From positions 1 through 30,649 of the forward strand of contig JAZLIT010000182.1 of the NCBI GenBank assembly GCA_045617525.1: DNA of 30,649 nt. Direction: 5' to 3'. Source of the DNA: JAZLIT01 sp045617525 (GTDB lineage: Bacteria; Bacillota; Bacilli; Bacillales_A; Planococcaceae). The translations under genes and the position numbers were made by a program. Of this stretch, positions 15,412 to 23,692 are shown piece after piece. Position 1 is the first letter of the stretch. Each line of letters begins with the position of its first letter. The notes under the pieces were generated by a model, which searched no databases, was not told where the DNA came from, and saw only the letters and a program-made list of their open reading frames with translations.

Positions 15412-16350
15412 TTAATTCAGTAACTCATCGATCCATTTTTGGATTTTCAAGCCTTCTTCAAAATCAACGACTAAGCTTTCTTGTCCTTGAAGTAGATTAT
15501 GACAAGCTTCTAATAAGCCTACTGGTGTCACATCCGGAGAAATCTGCACGAATGCTTCGTCCTTTTGCGCGACCCATAGCTCAGACCAATTACGTACGAT
15601 CATGACTTGATCTGCACCAAATACTTTAAATTCGATACATTCTTCTTGTCCAATACCCGCTACTGCATTTAATACCACTGGAATACCGCTACCGATAGTT
15701 CCTAATGCCGAAACCCCTGTTTCGCAAAGTTTTTCGTCTTCAGGGTAGGTTGTTTGATGTGCATTAATGTTTAAATCTCCGAATAAATGATGCAGCACTT
15801 GTAAATAATGCGGGAAAATTTCACGGATAAATCCGCCCTGCTCACGTGACGCAATCCAAGGATTTTGCTGCCATTTACGTGGCCAATGCGGGAAATATGT
15901 ATGCAATTCAATGCGCTTAATTTCACCCAGTGTGCCTGCCGCAAGCTCCTGCTTTAAGCGATTTACGGCTGGGCTATACATCATTGGGAAATGCATTGCT
16001 GTATGAACATTTGCCTTTGCAGCTGCCTCAACCATTTTTTGACCATCCTGTGCATCATGTGCAAGTGGCTTTTCAGATAATATATTTAGCCCATGTGCCG
16101 CAATTAACTCCGCTAATGGCGCATGACTTACAGGTGGTGTACCAATGTAAACCCAATCAGGTCGCGTATTCAGAAGCTCCTCTACATTTACAGCAACCTC
16201 TAGATTATATTTTGTCGCCATTTCATTTAAGCGCTCTTTATTTTCATCAAAAATCGATGTGATTTCATAATTTGCTGAAGCTAGCGCTTGATTAATAATG
16301 CGCTCACCTACAACACCCGTTCCGATAATTGCAATTGTTGTTTTCGCCAT
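15412..16350 (-). CDS. Gfo/Idh/MocA-family NAD(P)-dependent oxidoreductase
   Basis: A 312-residue two-domain dehydrogenase. The N-terminal Rossmann fold has IAIIGTGVVGERI with the GxGxxG loop at residues 10-15, and the family's EKP motif (ILSEKPLAHD) at 93-95. The C-terminal alpha/beta domain contains GGFIREIFPHYLQVLHHLFG, where the His (about 181) is in the usual catalytic position. Members oxidise or reduce sugars, inositols or related compounds; nothing nearby shows the substrate. The longest frame begins with GTG at 16365, inside the GTGGAGG ribosome binding site; the ATG at 16350, 8 nt downstream of GGAGG, is the better start. Single-gene unit with its own terminator. Confidence 0.9.
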   Translation of the reverse strand: MAKTTIAIIGTGVVGERIINQALASANYEITSIFDENKERLNEMATKYNLEVAVNVEELLNTRPDWVYIGTPPVSHAPLAELIAAHGLNILSEKPLAHDAQDGQKMVEAAAKANVHTAMHFPMMYSPAVNRLKQELAAGTLGEIKRIELHTYFPHWPRKWQQNPWIASREQGGFIREIFPHYLQVLHHLFGDLNINAHQTTYPEDEKLCETGVSALGTIGSGIPVVLNAVAGIGQEECIEFKVFGADQVMIVRNWSELWVAQKDEAFVQISPDVTPVGLLEACHNLLQGQESLVVDFEEGLKIQKWIDELLN

Positions 16351-16561
16351 GTTCGATTCCTCCACGATACAATTTTCTAAATTTATAGATACATTCCTCC
16401 CTATTATAACGTAGCTAGGTAAATCATACAGTCTTAATATTCAATGTATTTAAAAGGATAATTAGTTCTTTTCTAGAATAACTTTATAGTACTAGGGGTA
16501 TGTGAATATGATATAAACTTTAAATCGAAATAAATGTTTATTAGAATCAAGGAGGATAAGA

Positions 16562-17113
16562 TTGGATAATATAAAAAAGCCGGCTGTGAAGTTCTTTATT
16601 TTCGTTATAACCATTGATTTGCTTATATTTTTATTAAATTTTAATAATTTTTATTTTTACTTTCTTGTAGGCATTGGATACGGTTTTTTATTTCCTGCCA
16701 TACTGACACTGATTTCTTTTTATCTGTTTGCGAATTCTATTAAAGTAAGAACATATATAGTCGTTTTAGTATCAATTTTTAGCATTCTATTTATATTAGG
16801 AATTTGGTTAGCTTATTTGTTCGCAGAATTTGATGTTAACCGCATTGATTCTCCAACAGGTGAAGATGCACTGATAATCGAACATAGAAACTTTACATTA
16901 GGAGAGACAACTCACTTTTATTACTTTTATCGACCAACGATTTTCCCGGGAATTTTAAAAAAATTAAATAATAAGCCAGTGTCATTTTATATTCGTTATG
17001 ACGGAGCACCTGATGCTTTAAAGGCATTAGGAGTAGATAATGCGGAATGGACAGAGGATGGAGTCATTTTTAATTCAGAACGTGGAGAAATTAAAGTAGA
17101 TTTCAAACGTTAA
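16562..17113 (+). CDS. Hypothetical membrane protein with an extracytoplasmic C-terminal domain
   Basis: A 183-residue protein not assigned to a family. Three hydrophobic helices at about 10-30, 33-57 and 63-88 are rich in Phe and Tyr. A soluble tail of about 95 residues follows, with segments GEDALIIEHRNFTLGETTHFYYFYRP and DGVIFNSERGEIKVDF, likely beta-rich. The start is TTG, supported by AGGAGG 7 nt upstream and no better ATG. No conserved catalytic residues are evident. It may be a small envelope protein; the function is unknown. Confidence 0.72.
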   Translation: MDNIKKPAVKFFIFVITIDLLIFLLNFNNFYFYFLVGIGYGFLFPAILTLISFYLFANSIKVRTYIVVLVSIFSILFILGIWLAYLFAEFDVNRIDSPTGEDALIIEHRNFTLGETTHFYYFYRPTIFPGILKKLNNKPVSFYIRYDGAPDALKALGVDNAEWTEDGVIFNSERGEIKVDFKR

Positions 17114-17160
17114 TCATAGTTTTTTGGTATAACTAGATTTTTCGTTTTAAAAACAGAAAA

Positions 17161-17203
17161 ACCCCAAGTAGAGGCACTTTTTAAAGTATCCACTATTCGG
17201 GGC
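17161..17203 (-). terminator. Hairpin between convergent genes, probable terminator of the DUF6509-like gene
   Basis: CCCCAAGTAGAGG (17162-17174) pairs imperfectly with CCACTATTCGGGG (17190-17202) around an inner CACTTT/AAAGT stem. On the minus strand it is followed by TTTTTCTGTTTTT. It may also stop the plus-strand gene ending at 17113. Confidence 0.6.
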
Positions 17204-17224
17204 TCCGTTCAATCAGTGCCTTAC

Positions 17225-17521
17225 TTATTCTGCGGCTGGAGGTGCAAGCTGTTCCTTACAGAAGTCGATAATCATCGCTTCTTCTTCATCCTCAAGTGCA
17301 AAATCTAAAAATTCATTATTTGATTTATCTATAACAAAGTAATTCACTAAACGGAATTCTTCATTTAACTCGCCCACGATCGCGCGAATTTCAATACCAG
17401 CTTCCGTATAAAGTTCATCTTCTTCATCAACTTCTACGTCTAATAAAAACTCATATCGTTTGCCCTCAATAATATTTGTTGGGTCTTTAATTTCTTCAAT
17501 TGCAAATGCTGTAATTTCCAT
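17225..17521 (-). CDS. DUF6509-like small acidic protein
   Basis: A 98-residue cytoplasmic protein, strongly acidic, beginning MEITAFAIEEIKDPTNIIEG and ending with LEDEEEAMIIDFCKEQL. The pattern EGKRYEF.LD.EV.E.DELY.E matches a small Bacillales family (DUF6509, as I remember it) of unknown function. A longer frame runs up to 17584, but AAAGGGAG lies 8 nt before the ATG at 17521, and the extra N-terminal part is not protein-like for the family. It is convergent with the membrane gene at 16562 and divergent from the AlaX gene. Confidence 0.8.
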   Translation of the reverse strand: MEITAFAIEEIKDPTNIIEGKRYEFLLDVEVDEEDELYTEAGIEIRAIVGELNEEFRLVNYFVIDKSNNEFLDFALEDEEEAMIIDFCKEQLAPPAAE

Positions 17522-17652
17522 ATAGCTCGCTCCCTTTCGCGAAATCGTTCTCTTTAATATTAAACAAAAATAAGCGTGCGTCAAATGAACAATCCAAAGT
17601 AGCGCTTATTGGCCATTTATGCCACAATCTTTAGTAAGGAGCTGATTTTAAA

Positions 17653-18765
17653 ATGACACAAACTTACTACTATCAAGATGCAATGATGAACTCATTTAAT
17701 GCATCTATTATAAACACAGGTACGGAAGAAGATGGCCGTCACTATGTCGTACTTTCGAATACAGCATTTTACCCAACTGGTGGTGGACAGCCACATGATA
17801 CAGGTGTTATCAACGGTGTTGCAGTGAACGATGTAGAAAAAATTAACGGAGAAATTCGCCATTATGTCGCTGATTTAACTTCATTTGAAGGTGTTACGGG
17901 AACAGTAGCAGCTGAAATCGACTGGACACGTCGCTTCGACCATATGCAGCAACATACAGGTCAGCATATACTTACGGCGGCTTTTGTGGAGCAATTTGAT
18001 TTTGCTACAGTAAGCTTCCACCTAGGTACAGGCTACGTGGCAATCGATTTAAACACAACTTCGGTAAGTGCTGCGCAACTTGCACTTGCAGAAAAGCGTG
18101 CAAATGACATTATTTTAGAAAATCGTCCTATAGAAACGAAGTGGGTAACGGCTGAAGAAGCAGCTGGCTATCCTCTACGTAAAGCCCTGAAAGTAGATGG
18201 CCCGATACGCCTGGTCATTATCCCTGACTTTGATTACAACGGATGTGGCGGCACACACCCCACATCAACAGGAAAGAAAAACAATGTCTTAACTGATGTA
18301 GCAAAGCAATTAAGTATGCCCAGTGAAGCTGCAGGCGATGCATTACGCAAAGTGCTGACAGACGCGAAAGCTACAGAAAAAGCATTAAACGAAGCAACTG
18401 ATCGTCTTCTTGAATATGAAGCAAATGAAATTGTACAGGCTGCACTATCAGCCTCTCTAACTGCTATTGTGAAGCACTTTGAAGCACGCAACGTTCAACA
18501 ACTACAAAAACTTGCACGCTTCATTACGCAACAAGATGCTACATTAAATGTTGGATTAATCGGTGAGTTTGACGACAAATTCCAATTCGTCGTAGCGCGT
18601 GGTTCACAATCTGCACAAAGCATGAAAGCTGTCGCGCAAAGCGTTTTACCTTTATTAGAAGGTAAAGGCGGCGGTAGCGATCAACTAGCGCAAGGTGGCG
18701 GCGCAAAATTAATTTCTGCCGAGGCACTAATCGAAGCTTTGACGACTGCACTTTTAAGTAATTAA
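17653..18765 (+). CDS. AlaX-type alanyl-tRNA editing protein with DHHA1 domain and an apparent internal deletion
   Basis: A 370-residue free-standing editing protein related to the alanyl-tRNA synthetase editing domain; it removes Ser or Gly wrongly attached to tRNA-Ala. The N-terminal beta-barrel has NTAFYPTGGGQPHDTG. The zinc ligands are His101 and His105 (QQHTGQHIL) and Cys198 and His202 (CGGTHP). The DHHA1 C-terminal domain ends with the glycine-rich GKGGGSDQLAQGGG. Normally about 30-35 residues with a KIL..EK.K..IRV.F.CG.R type strand pair separate CGGTH..STG from the coiled-coil region. Here STG207 runs straight into KKNNVLTDVAKQL in the same frame, so that segment is missing. ATG with AAGGAG 11 nt upstream. 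The role is well supported; activity is uncertain because of the gap. Confidence 0.88.
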   Translation: MTQTYYYQDAMMNSFNASIINTGTEEDGRHYVVLSNTAFYPTGGGQPHDTGVINGVAVNDVEKINGEIRHYVADLTSFEGVTGTVAAEIDWTRRFDHMQQHTGQHILTAAFVEQFDFATVSFHLGTGYVAIDLNTTSVSAAQLALAEKRANDIILENRPIETKWVTAEEAAGYPLRKALKVDGPIRLVIIPDFDYNGCGGTHPTSTGKKNNVLTDVAKQLSMPSEAAGDALRKVLTDAKATEKALNEATDRLLEYEANEIVQAALSASLTAIVKHFEARNVQQLQKLARFITQQDATLNVGLIGEFDDKFQFVVARGSQSAQSMKAVAQSVLPLLEGKGGGSDQLAQGGGAKLISAEALIEALTTALLSN

Positions 18766-18773
18766 ACTTTTTT

Positions 18774-18862
18774 AATCAAGAGCGCAATTTTATAAGTGGG
18801 CCTATCTGCTTGATTTTCTCTGGAAAAATAATTAGCGCGCTCCCGGCCTATTTAAAATCAAG
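18774..18862 (+). repeat. Three overlapping inverted repeats downstream of the AlaX gene
   Basis: AATCAAG (18774-18780), CTTGATTTT (18809-18817) and AAAATCAAG (18854-18862) allow two mutually exclusive hairpins. GGCCTAT occurs twice (18799-18805 and 18845-18851), and AGCGC/GCGCT also pair. The purpose is unknown; it could be the structured 3' end of the transcript. Confidence 0.35.
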
Positions 18863-18900
18863 CCTAAAAATATTTAGCATTTCAGAAGGTAAAAGAATGA

Positions 18901-18943
18901 TTCCCCAAACTACGTATATACGTAGTTTGGGGAAATTTTTTTT
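18901..18943 (+). terminator. Strong terminator downstream of the AlaX gene
   Basis: A perfect 34-bp palindrome (18901-18934: TTCCCCAAACTACGTAT and its complement) is followed by eight T. It is 135 nt beyond the AlaX stop; no other plus-strand gene ends nearby. Confidence 0.85.
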
Positions 18944-19002
18944 AGATTTTTCACATTTCCACGTGCAATTTCACTAACCGCGACGACTGTATAACCTATT
19001 CA

Positions 19003-19046
19003 ATATAAAAAGCTCCATCACATGCTTTTATACATGTAATGGAGCT
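19003..19046 (-). terminator. Terminator of the MFS efflux gene
   Basis: AGCTCCATCACATG (19011-19024) pairs with CATGTAATGGAGCT (19033-19046), 13 of 14 pairs with an 8-nt loop, followed by TTTTATATTG on the minus strand. It begins 10 nt after the stop. Confidence 0.85.
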
Positions 19047-19056
19047 CTTCATTTTA

Positions 19057-20532
19057 TTATTTATCTTCTTCTAGCTTGGCAACTGCCGCAGCACTTACAT
19101 CTGAGCGTTTTAAGAATAACGTTAACGCTAACGCTACAAGTGTAACAATCGTTGCGATAAAGAATGAATATTGAATACCATTTAATAATGATTCTTGTTC
19201 AATACCCATCATTTGTAGTTTTGTAACTTGGCCACCTGCAGCCATCACTGCTTCAGTAGCTTTATTTGTAGCTACAGTAGTCATTAACGTAACGAATAAC
19301 GCTGTCCCTACCGAACCTACAACTTGTTGTACTGTGTTGTTTACAGCAGTACCATGTGGGTTTAATCGTGTTGGTAATTGGTTTAAACCATTCGTCATAA
19401 TTGGCATCATAACCATTGACATCCCAAGCATACGGATTGTATAAATCCCGATGATAAAGGCATATGTTGACTCTAAATCTAAAGTTGATAATAAATACGT
19501 AGAATATGCAGTAATTGCTAATCCGATAAATGCAAGCGCACGTGGTCCAAATTTATCGAATAGCTTTCCTGTAATTGGCGACATAATCCCCATAATAATT
19601 GCCCCTGGTAACATCATTAAACCTGAGTCTAAAGGTGAAATACCACGTACGTTTTGCACGTACATCGGCGTTAAAATCATACCTGAGAACATTGCAGCAG
19701 CATTTACCATTGAAATAACTGATCCTAATGCGAACATTGGGTATTTATAAACACGTAAATCTAAAAGTGGCTCTTTTAAGCGTAATTGACGTACAACGAA
19801 CCAAACAATTCCAAGTGCACCACCAATAATTGAAGTTAAAACAACTGTATCTGTCCATCCATCTGTACTTGCCGTTGAGAAACCGTAAAGTAAGCCACCA
19901 AAACCTACAATCGAAAGTGCTACCGATAAATAATCTAGCGTCGCTTTACGCGTTTCCATAATATTTTGTAGTTTCCATGCACCTAAAGCTAAGCTAATAA
20001 CTGCAAACGGTAAAATCATTTCGAAAAGTACACGCCAATCGTAATATTGTACGATATAGCCTGAAAGTGTTGGACCAATAGCTGGTGCTGTAATCATTAC
20101 AAGACCAAAAATCCCCATAGCTGCTCCGCGCTTTTCACGCGAGAAGCTCACTAACATTACGTTCATTAATAATGGGCCCATCGCCGCAGAACCTGCTGCT
20201 TGTACCATACGACCTGCTAATAAAAATTCAAAGCTTGGCGCAAATGCCGCCATTGCTGTACCGACTGTAAATAACGCCATTGACGCCAAAAATAGATGGC
20301 GGTTTTTAAAGCGTGTAATTAAAAATGCTGAAACGGGAATTAATACACCACTTACTAGCATATAACCTGTTGCTAACCATTGAACCGTTGAAATTTCTTT
20401 ATCAAAATTAGCAGCAATTGTAGGTAATGCTACGTTTAATAATGAGTTATTTAAAAATGAAACAAACGCGCCAAAGAATAAAATAGCAATCATAAAATAA
20501 GGCGGTTTTTTCTCTGTTGAATCTTGAAGCAT
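19057..20532 (-). CDS. DHA2-family (14-helix) MFS multidrug efflux transporter
   Basis: A 491-residue proton-driven drug exporter of the EmrB/QacA/LmrB type. About 14 hydrophobic segments are visible. The start FVSFLNNSLLNVALPTIAANF and the motif GPTLSGYIVQYYDWRVLFEM (DHA2 motif C region) are diagnostic. Its drug range cannot be read from sequence. The longest frame starts at 20562, but that ATG lies upstream of AGAGGAG; the ATG at 20532, 9 nt after it, is chosen and gives MLQDSTEKKPPYFMIAI. It is divergent from the TetR gene, with a palindrome over its -10, so TetR control is likely. Its own terminator follows. Confidence 0.92.
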   Translation of the reverse strand: MLQDSTEKKPPYFMIAILFFGAFVSFLNNSLLNVALPTIAANFDKEISTVQWLATGYMLVSGVLIPVSAFLITRFKNRHLFLASMALFTVGTAMAAFAPSFEFLLAGRMVQAAGSAAMGPLLMNVMLVSFSREKRGAAMGIFGLVMITAPAIGPTLSGYIVQYYDWRVLFEMILPFAVISLALGAWKLQNIMETRKATLDYLSVALSIVGFGGLLYGFSTASTDGWTDTVVLTSIIGGALGIVWFVVRQLRLKEPLLDLRVYKYPMFALGSVISMVNAAAMFSGMILTPMYVQNVRGISPLDSGLMMLPGAIIMGIMSPITGKLFDKFGPRALAFIGLAITAYSTYLLSTLDLESTYAFIIGIYTIRMLGMSMVMMPIMTNGLNQLPTRLNPHGTAVNNTVQQVVGSVGTALFVTLMTTVATNKATEAVMAAGGQVTKLQMMGIEQESLLNGIQYSFFIATIVTLVALALTLFLKRSDVSAAAVAKLEEDK

Positions 20533-20584
20533 CGTGTCAATCTCCTCTATATATAAAGTCATTTTATTTCATCACTCGAACAAT

Positions 20585-20602
20585 ATTATACTAAGAGTAT
20601 AA
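20585..20602. promoter_or_regulatory. Probable TetR operator overlapping the MFS promoter
   Basis: TTATACT-AAG-AGTATAA (20586-20602) is a perfect 7-bp inverted repeat in the 165-bp divergent intergenic region. On the minus strand it includes TATAAT (20590-20585), the likely -10 of the MFS gene, with TTGATT (20611-20606) 15 bp upstream as a possible -35. Confidence 0.6.
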
Positions 20603-20638
20603 ATTAATCAACAAATAATACCTACGAGTCCAATTTCG

Positions 20639-20666
20639 TTGCCTAGCTAAAAAAATCCTGTATAAT
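20639..20666 (+). promoter_or_regulatory. Promoter of the TetR gene
   Basis: TTGCCT (20639-20644), a 16-bp spacer, then a perfect TATAAT (20661-20666), 31 nt before the ATG. It is separate from the palindrome at 20586-20602, which could still allow autoregulation at a distance. Confidence 0.55.
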
Positions 20667-20697
20667 TAGTGTTAGCAAAGTGGATTAGGAGAAACTT

Positions 20698-21582
20698 ATG
20701 ATAAACAGAAAAAAAATGGTCGTTGAGCAAGCGCTCTCTCTTTTTGTCGAGAAAGGAATCGCTAAAACGTCCATCCAAGATATATTAAACCGCTCCGGCA
20801 TTTCGAAAGGCACGTTTTATAATTATTTTTCATCTAAAACAGAATGTATCGAAGCAATTTTAGAACAGGCAAGATACGACGCAACATTAATGCGCTCCGA
20901 GTTAATGATTGGCAAAGATGCGCAGGATACCGACGTGTTCGTCAATCAAATTGCAGTTCTTTCTAATATTAATCGCACACGCGGTCTCGACCTCGTCTTT
21001 GAAGAGCTTTTACATTCAGGGATTCTAGAATTAAAAAAACTCGTTTTAAAGCATCGTATTATTGAATTTGAATGGTTTAGTAACCGTTTAATCGAGTTAT
21101 TTGGTGAAGAAATTCGAGACGTTGCCTTTGAAGCAGCTATTATGTATTATGGCATGCAACAGCATCTTTCATTTGTGTCAAAATTAATTTCTCAAAATAC
21201 GTTTAGTACAACAAATATATCCAAATCCACACTTCATTATATAAAATCAATTATTAACTCATTAGTAAATGAAAACACGGCTGTTTTAGATCAACATAAA
21301 CTCTCTATTTTTAGGGGCTCATTTAATAATCAAAATGACGCTTATACTTTAGAAGCAGTGCAGGAGAAGTTAGATGAATTTGCACAGGCAACCTTTACAA
21401 ATTCGCAAAAGCACATTATACAAGCCGTGCAGGAAGAACTACTTTTAAAGGAAATTCGATTTGTGGTGATCAATGCTTTGTTACAGGCATTCACAAACGA
21501 GTTTGCTAATACTGAAGTTGAAATTGATGCAAAGGAAATTGCTAGTTTAATTTGGTACTTTACACGACAACAAAATAAATAA
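20698..21582 (+). CDS. TetR/AcrR-family regulator, likely repressor of the divergent MFS gene
   Basis: A 294-residue regulator. The N-terminal helix-turn-helix is typical: VEKGIAKTSIQDILNRSGISKGTFYNYFSSKTECIEAIL (residues 18-56). The C-terminal ligand and dimer domain is all helix. At 294 residues it is about 100 longer than the common TetR size; the extra part (from about 205) is also helical, so the ligand domain may be enlarged or duplicated. ATG with TTAGGAG 6 nt upstream. It is divergent from the DHA2 exporter with a palindrome between, the classic repressor-efflux layout. The inducer is unknown. Confidence 0.9.
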   Translation: MINRKKMVVEQALSLFVEKGIAKTSIQDILNRSGISKGTFYNYFSSKTECIEAILEQARYDATLMRSELMIGKDAQDTDVFVNQIAVLSNINRTRGLDLVFEELLHSGILELKKLVLKHRIIEFEWFSNRLIELFGEEIRDVAFEAAIMYYGMQQHLSFVSKLISQNTFSTTNISKSTLHYIKSIINSLVNENTAVLDQHKLSIFRGSFNNQNDAYTLEAVQEKLDEFAQATFTNSQKHIIQAVQEELLLKEIRFVVINALLQAFTNEFANTEVEIDAKEIASLIWYFTRQQNK

Positions 21583-21595
21583 TCCGGCCATAGTT

Positions 21596-21634
21596 AAAGG
21601 GCTATTCATCCTTGTAGATGAATAGCCCTTTTGT
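21596..21634 (+). terminator. Terminator between the convergent TetR and DegV genes
   Basis: A perfect 15-bp stem, AAAGGGCTATTCATC (21596-21610) with its complement (21617-21631), a 6-nt loop and a short TTTT. It lies between two convergent genes and could serve both. Confidence 0.82.
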
Positions 21635-21669
21635 GATAAATCTATAATTCGATAAAAAACGCTAAATTT

Positions 21670-22518
21670 CTATTCTGGGTTTGTAAAGAAAATGCCTACA
21701 GTACCTACGCCAACATGTGACCCAATCACTGAACCAATTACGTATGTTTCAAAGCCCTTTGGCGCTAAACGCTCTTGTATAGCTGTTTGAACCTTTTGTG
21801 CAAGCTCTAAATCATTACTATGAACAATACTAACAATCTTATCTGATAAATCTCCGCCACGTTGTTGCACAGTATCTACCATATAGCTAATTGCTTTCTT
21901 TTGACCGCGAATTTTTTCAATTGGCACTAACTTGCCCTCTTGAAGACTTAAAATCGGCTTAATATTTAACATACCGCCTAAAATTGCACTCGTTTTAGAA
22001 AGACGACCACCACGTGCTAAGAAATTTAAATCATCTACTGTAAAAATATGATTCATGTTGCTTGCATATTTTTCGACAGCAGAAACAATTTCACTCACTT
22101 CTTTTCCTGCATCACGTAATCGCACAGCTTCTTTAATAACCATCCCAAGTCCTAGTGAAGCACATTCTGAATCAACAATTGTTAATTTGAAATCTGGATA
22201 CGTTTCAAGTAACTGATTGCGAATCATAACAGCTGTACTGTGTGTTCCTGAAAGTCCTCCTGAGAAAGAAATGTAGATGCCTTCTTCATTTGTTTTTGCT
22301 AGCTCTTCAAAAGCAGTTAAAAAGGCTTCTGGTGATACTTGGGATGTTTTCGGTTGCGCACCATTTTTAATTGCTTCATATAAAGCTTTTCCATCAATTT
22401 CATAAACATCTTTAAATACTTCCCCGTTGATTTCTACACTTAATGGAAAAGCCGTCACATTGTTCTCTTCAAAGTATTCCTTCGTCAAATCGCTGCCAGT
22501 ATCTGTAAAAAGCTTCAT
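21670..22518 (-). CDS. DegV-family fatty-acid-binding protein
   Basis: A 282-residue protein of the DegV (FakB-like) fold, two alpha/beta domains holding one fatty acid. Family marks are FTDTGSDLTKEY at the N-terminus, QPKTSQVSPEAF, SFSGGLSGTHSTA, the VDDLNFLARGGRLSK block and the C-terminal GSVIGSHVGVGTVGIFF. In Firmicutes, FakB proteins present fatty acids to the kinase FakA; no fakA gene is in the window, and which fatty acid is bound is unknown. ATG with GGGGG 7 nt upstream. A promoter with an embedded inverted repeat precedes it. Confidence 0.93.
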   Translation of the reverse strand: MKLFTDTGSDLTKEYFEENNVTAFPLSVEINGEVFKDVYEIDGKALYEAIKNGAQPKTSQVSPEAFLTAFEELAKTNEEGIYISFSGGLSGTHSTAVMIRNQLLETYPDFKLTIVDSECASLGLGMVIKEAVRLRDAGKEVSEIVSAVEKYASNMNHIFTVDDLNFLARGGRLSKTSAILGGMLNIKPILSLQEGKLVPIEKIRGQKKAISYMVDTVQQRGGDLSDKIVSIVHSNDLELAQKVQTAIQERLAPKGFETYVIGSVIGSHVGVGTVGIFFTNPE

Positions 22519-22553
22519 TTTAAATCCCCCTAAACGTAATTGGTCTTAACTCA

Positions 22554-22581
22554 ATAATAGTGGACTGACCACTTTTGTCAA
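22554..22581 (-). promoter_or_regulatory. Promoter of degV with an inverted repeat in the spacer
   Basis: On the minus strand a perfect TTGACA (22581-22576), a 16-bp spacer, then TATTAT (22559-22554), 35 nt before the ATG. The spacer holds AGTGG-N5-CCACT (22559-22573), a possible repressor site. Confidence 0.65.
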
Positions 22582-22759
22582 TAAACATTTTTTATGTTTT
22601 TTTTGTAATTTCCTTCAATTATTATAGTACTATTTTTAATCTTAAGTTTAATTTCTACCCTATTTTTATTATCCCCTGTAGTTTAGAAACATTGTTTTTC
22701 TCGCTCTTCAAAGTAAAAAACAACCGTTTAGTTTTTAAATAAATGGTTGTTTTTCTCGC

Positions 22760-23578
22760 TTATTTTTTCGATTTCAATTCAACAGTTACTATTTCAGGAA
22801 GATTAAAAATTCTAAAAGGAAATACACTATTTCCTAATCCCCTGCTAATAATCATCGTTGTATTTTGCTTATCAAATCTACCCGCCGTATATTTCGGCAT
22901 CCATCCTTGTGTCGGTGCCACTAAACCACCAATGAAAGGTATTCGAATTTGGCCTCCGTGTGCATGACCCGTTAGAATTAAATCCACATTTTCATCCACA
23001 TACTCTTCAAATCGTTCAGGGCGATGCGATAGCATAATTGTTACTGTGTCTTCAGCGATTTTTTCAGTAGCAAGCTCAATCATCTTAGGTACCTCCATAC
23101 CCATTAGAGGATCTTCAATACCTGCGATTGCAATTGTTTCGCCCGCACGTTTAAGTAAAATTGATTCATTTACCAATATACGTACATCTAGCCGACGAAG
23201 CGCTTCATAAATCACTTTAGGTTCATTCGTGGCTACTTCATGATTCCCTAGCACATAGTAAACAGGTGCAATTAAGGTTAATTGCTCGACAGCACGTAGG
23301 CTTTGCTCTAGATTATAGCGTCTTGAATCAATCACGTCACCCGTGATAAAAATTGCATCAGGATTTGTTGCCTGCACCTTTTTTATTAAGCGTTTATGAT
23401 TTTCTCCAAATTCCGCATCATGTAAATCTGTTACTTGTGTAATTTTAAAACCATCAAAAGCTGCTGGTACAAGCTCTGATTCAAATTCATAGTCTGTTAC
23501 AGATATCCATTCATTATTAACTAGTAAAAAAATATAGATACCCAAGCAGATAAGGACTAATTTTATAAGTAATTTCAA
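22760..23578 (-). CDS. Membrane-anchored metallophosphoesterase (YkuE/YaeI-like)
   Basis: A 272-residue calcineurin-type phosphoesterase with two metal ions. The ligands are all present: Asp51 and His53 (DLHD), Asp81 (GDVID), Asn112 and His113 (GNHE), His185 (LSHRPE), and His205 and His207 (GHAHGG). An N-terminal hydrophobic segment (residues 3-20) should anchor it in the membrane with the catalytic part outside. Related proteins act on lipid-linked or UDP-sugar phosphates; the substrate here is unknown. The start is TTG at 23578, directly preceded by an in-frame stop; the ribosome binding site (GAGG about 15 nt upstream) is poor, so the start or expression level is uncertain. A cluster of DnaA boxes lies upstream. 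Confidence 0.9.
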   Translation of the reverse strand: MKLLIKLVLICLGIYIFLLVNNEWISVTDYEFESELVPAAFDGFKITQVTDLHDAEFGENHKRLIKKVQATNPDAIFITGDVIDSRRYNLEQSLRAVEQLTLIAPVYYVLGNHEVATNEPKVIYEALRRLDVRILVNESILLKRAGETIAIAGIEDPLMGMEVPKMIELATEKIAEDTVTIMLSHRPERFEEYVDENVDLILTGHAHGGQIRIPFIGGLVAPTQGWMPKYTAGRFDKQNTTMIISRGLGNSVFPFRIFNLPEIVTVELKSKK

Positions 23579-23692
23579 TTAAATCGCTCAATTCCTCGAA
23601 TTTATATACTATCTAAATATTATTTTCTCTTACTCATCATAGTTACAAATAAATTAACATTCAAGACCAAATTAATAAACTAGTAAAAAAAA

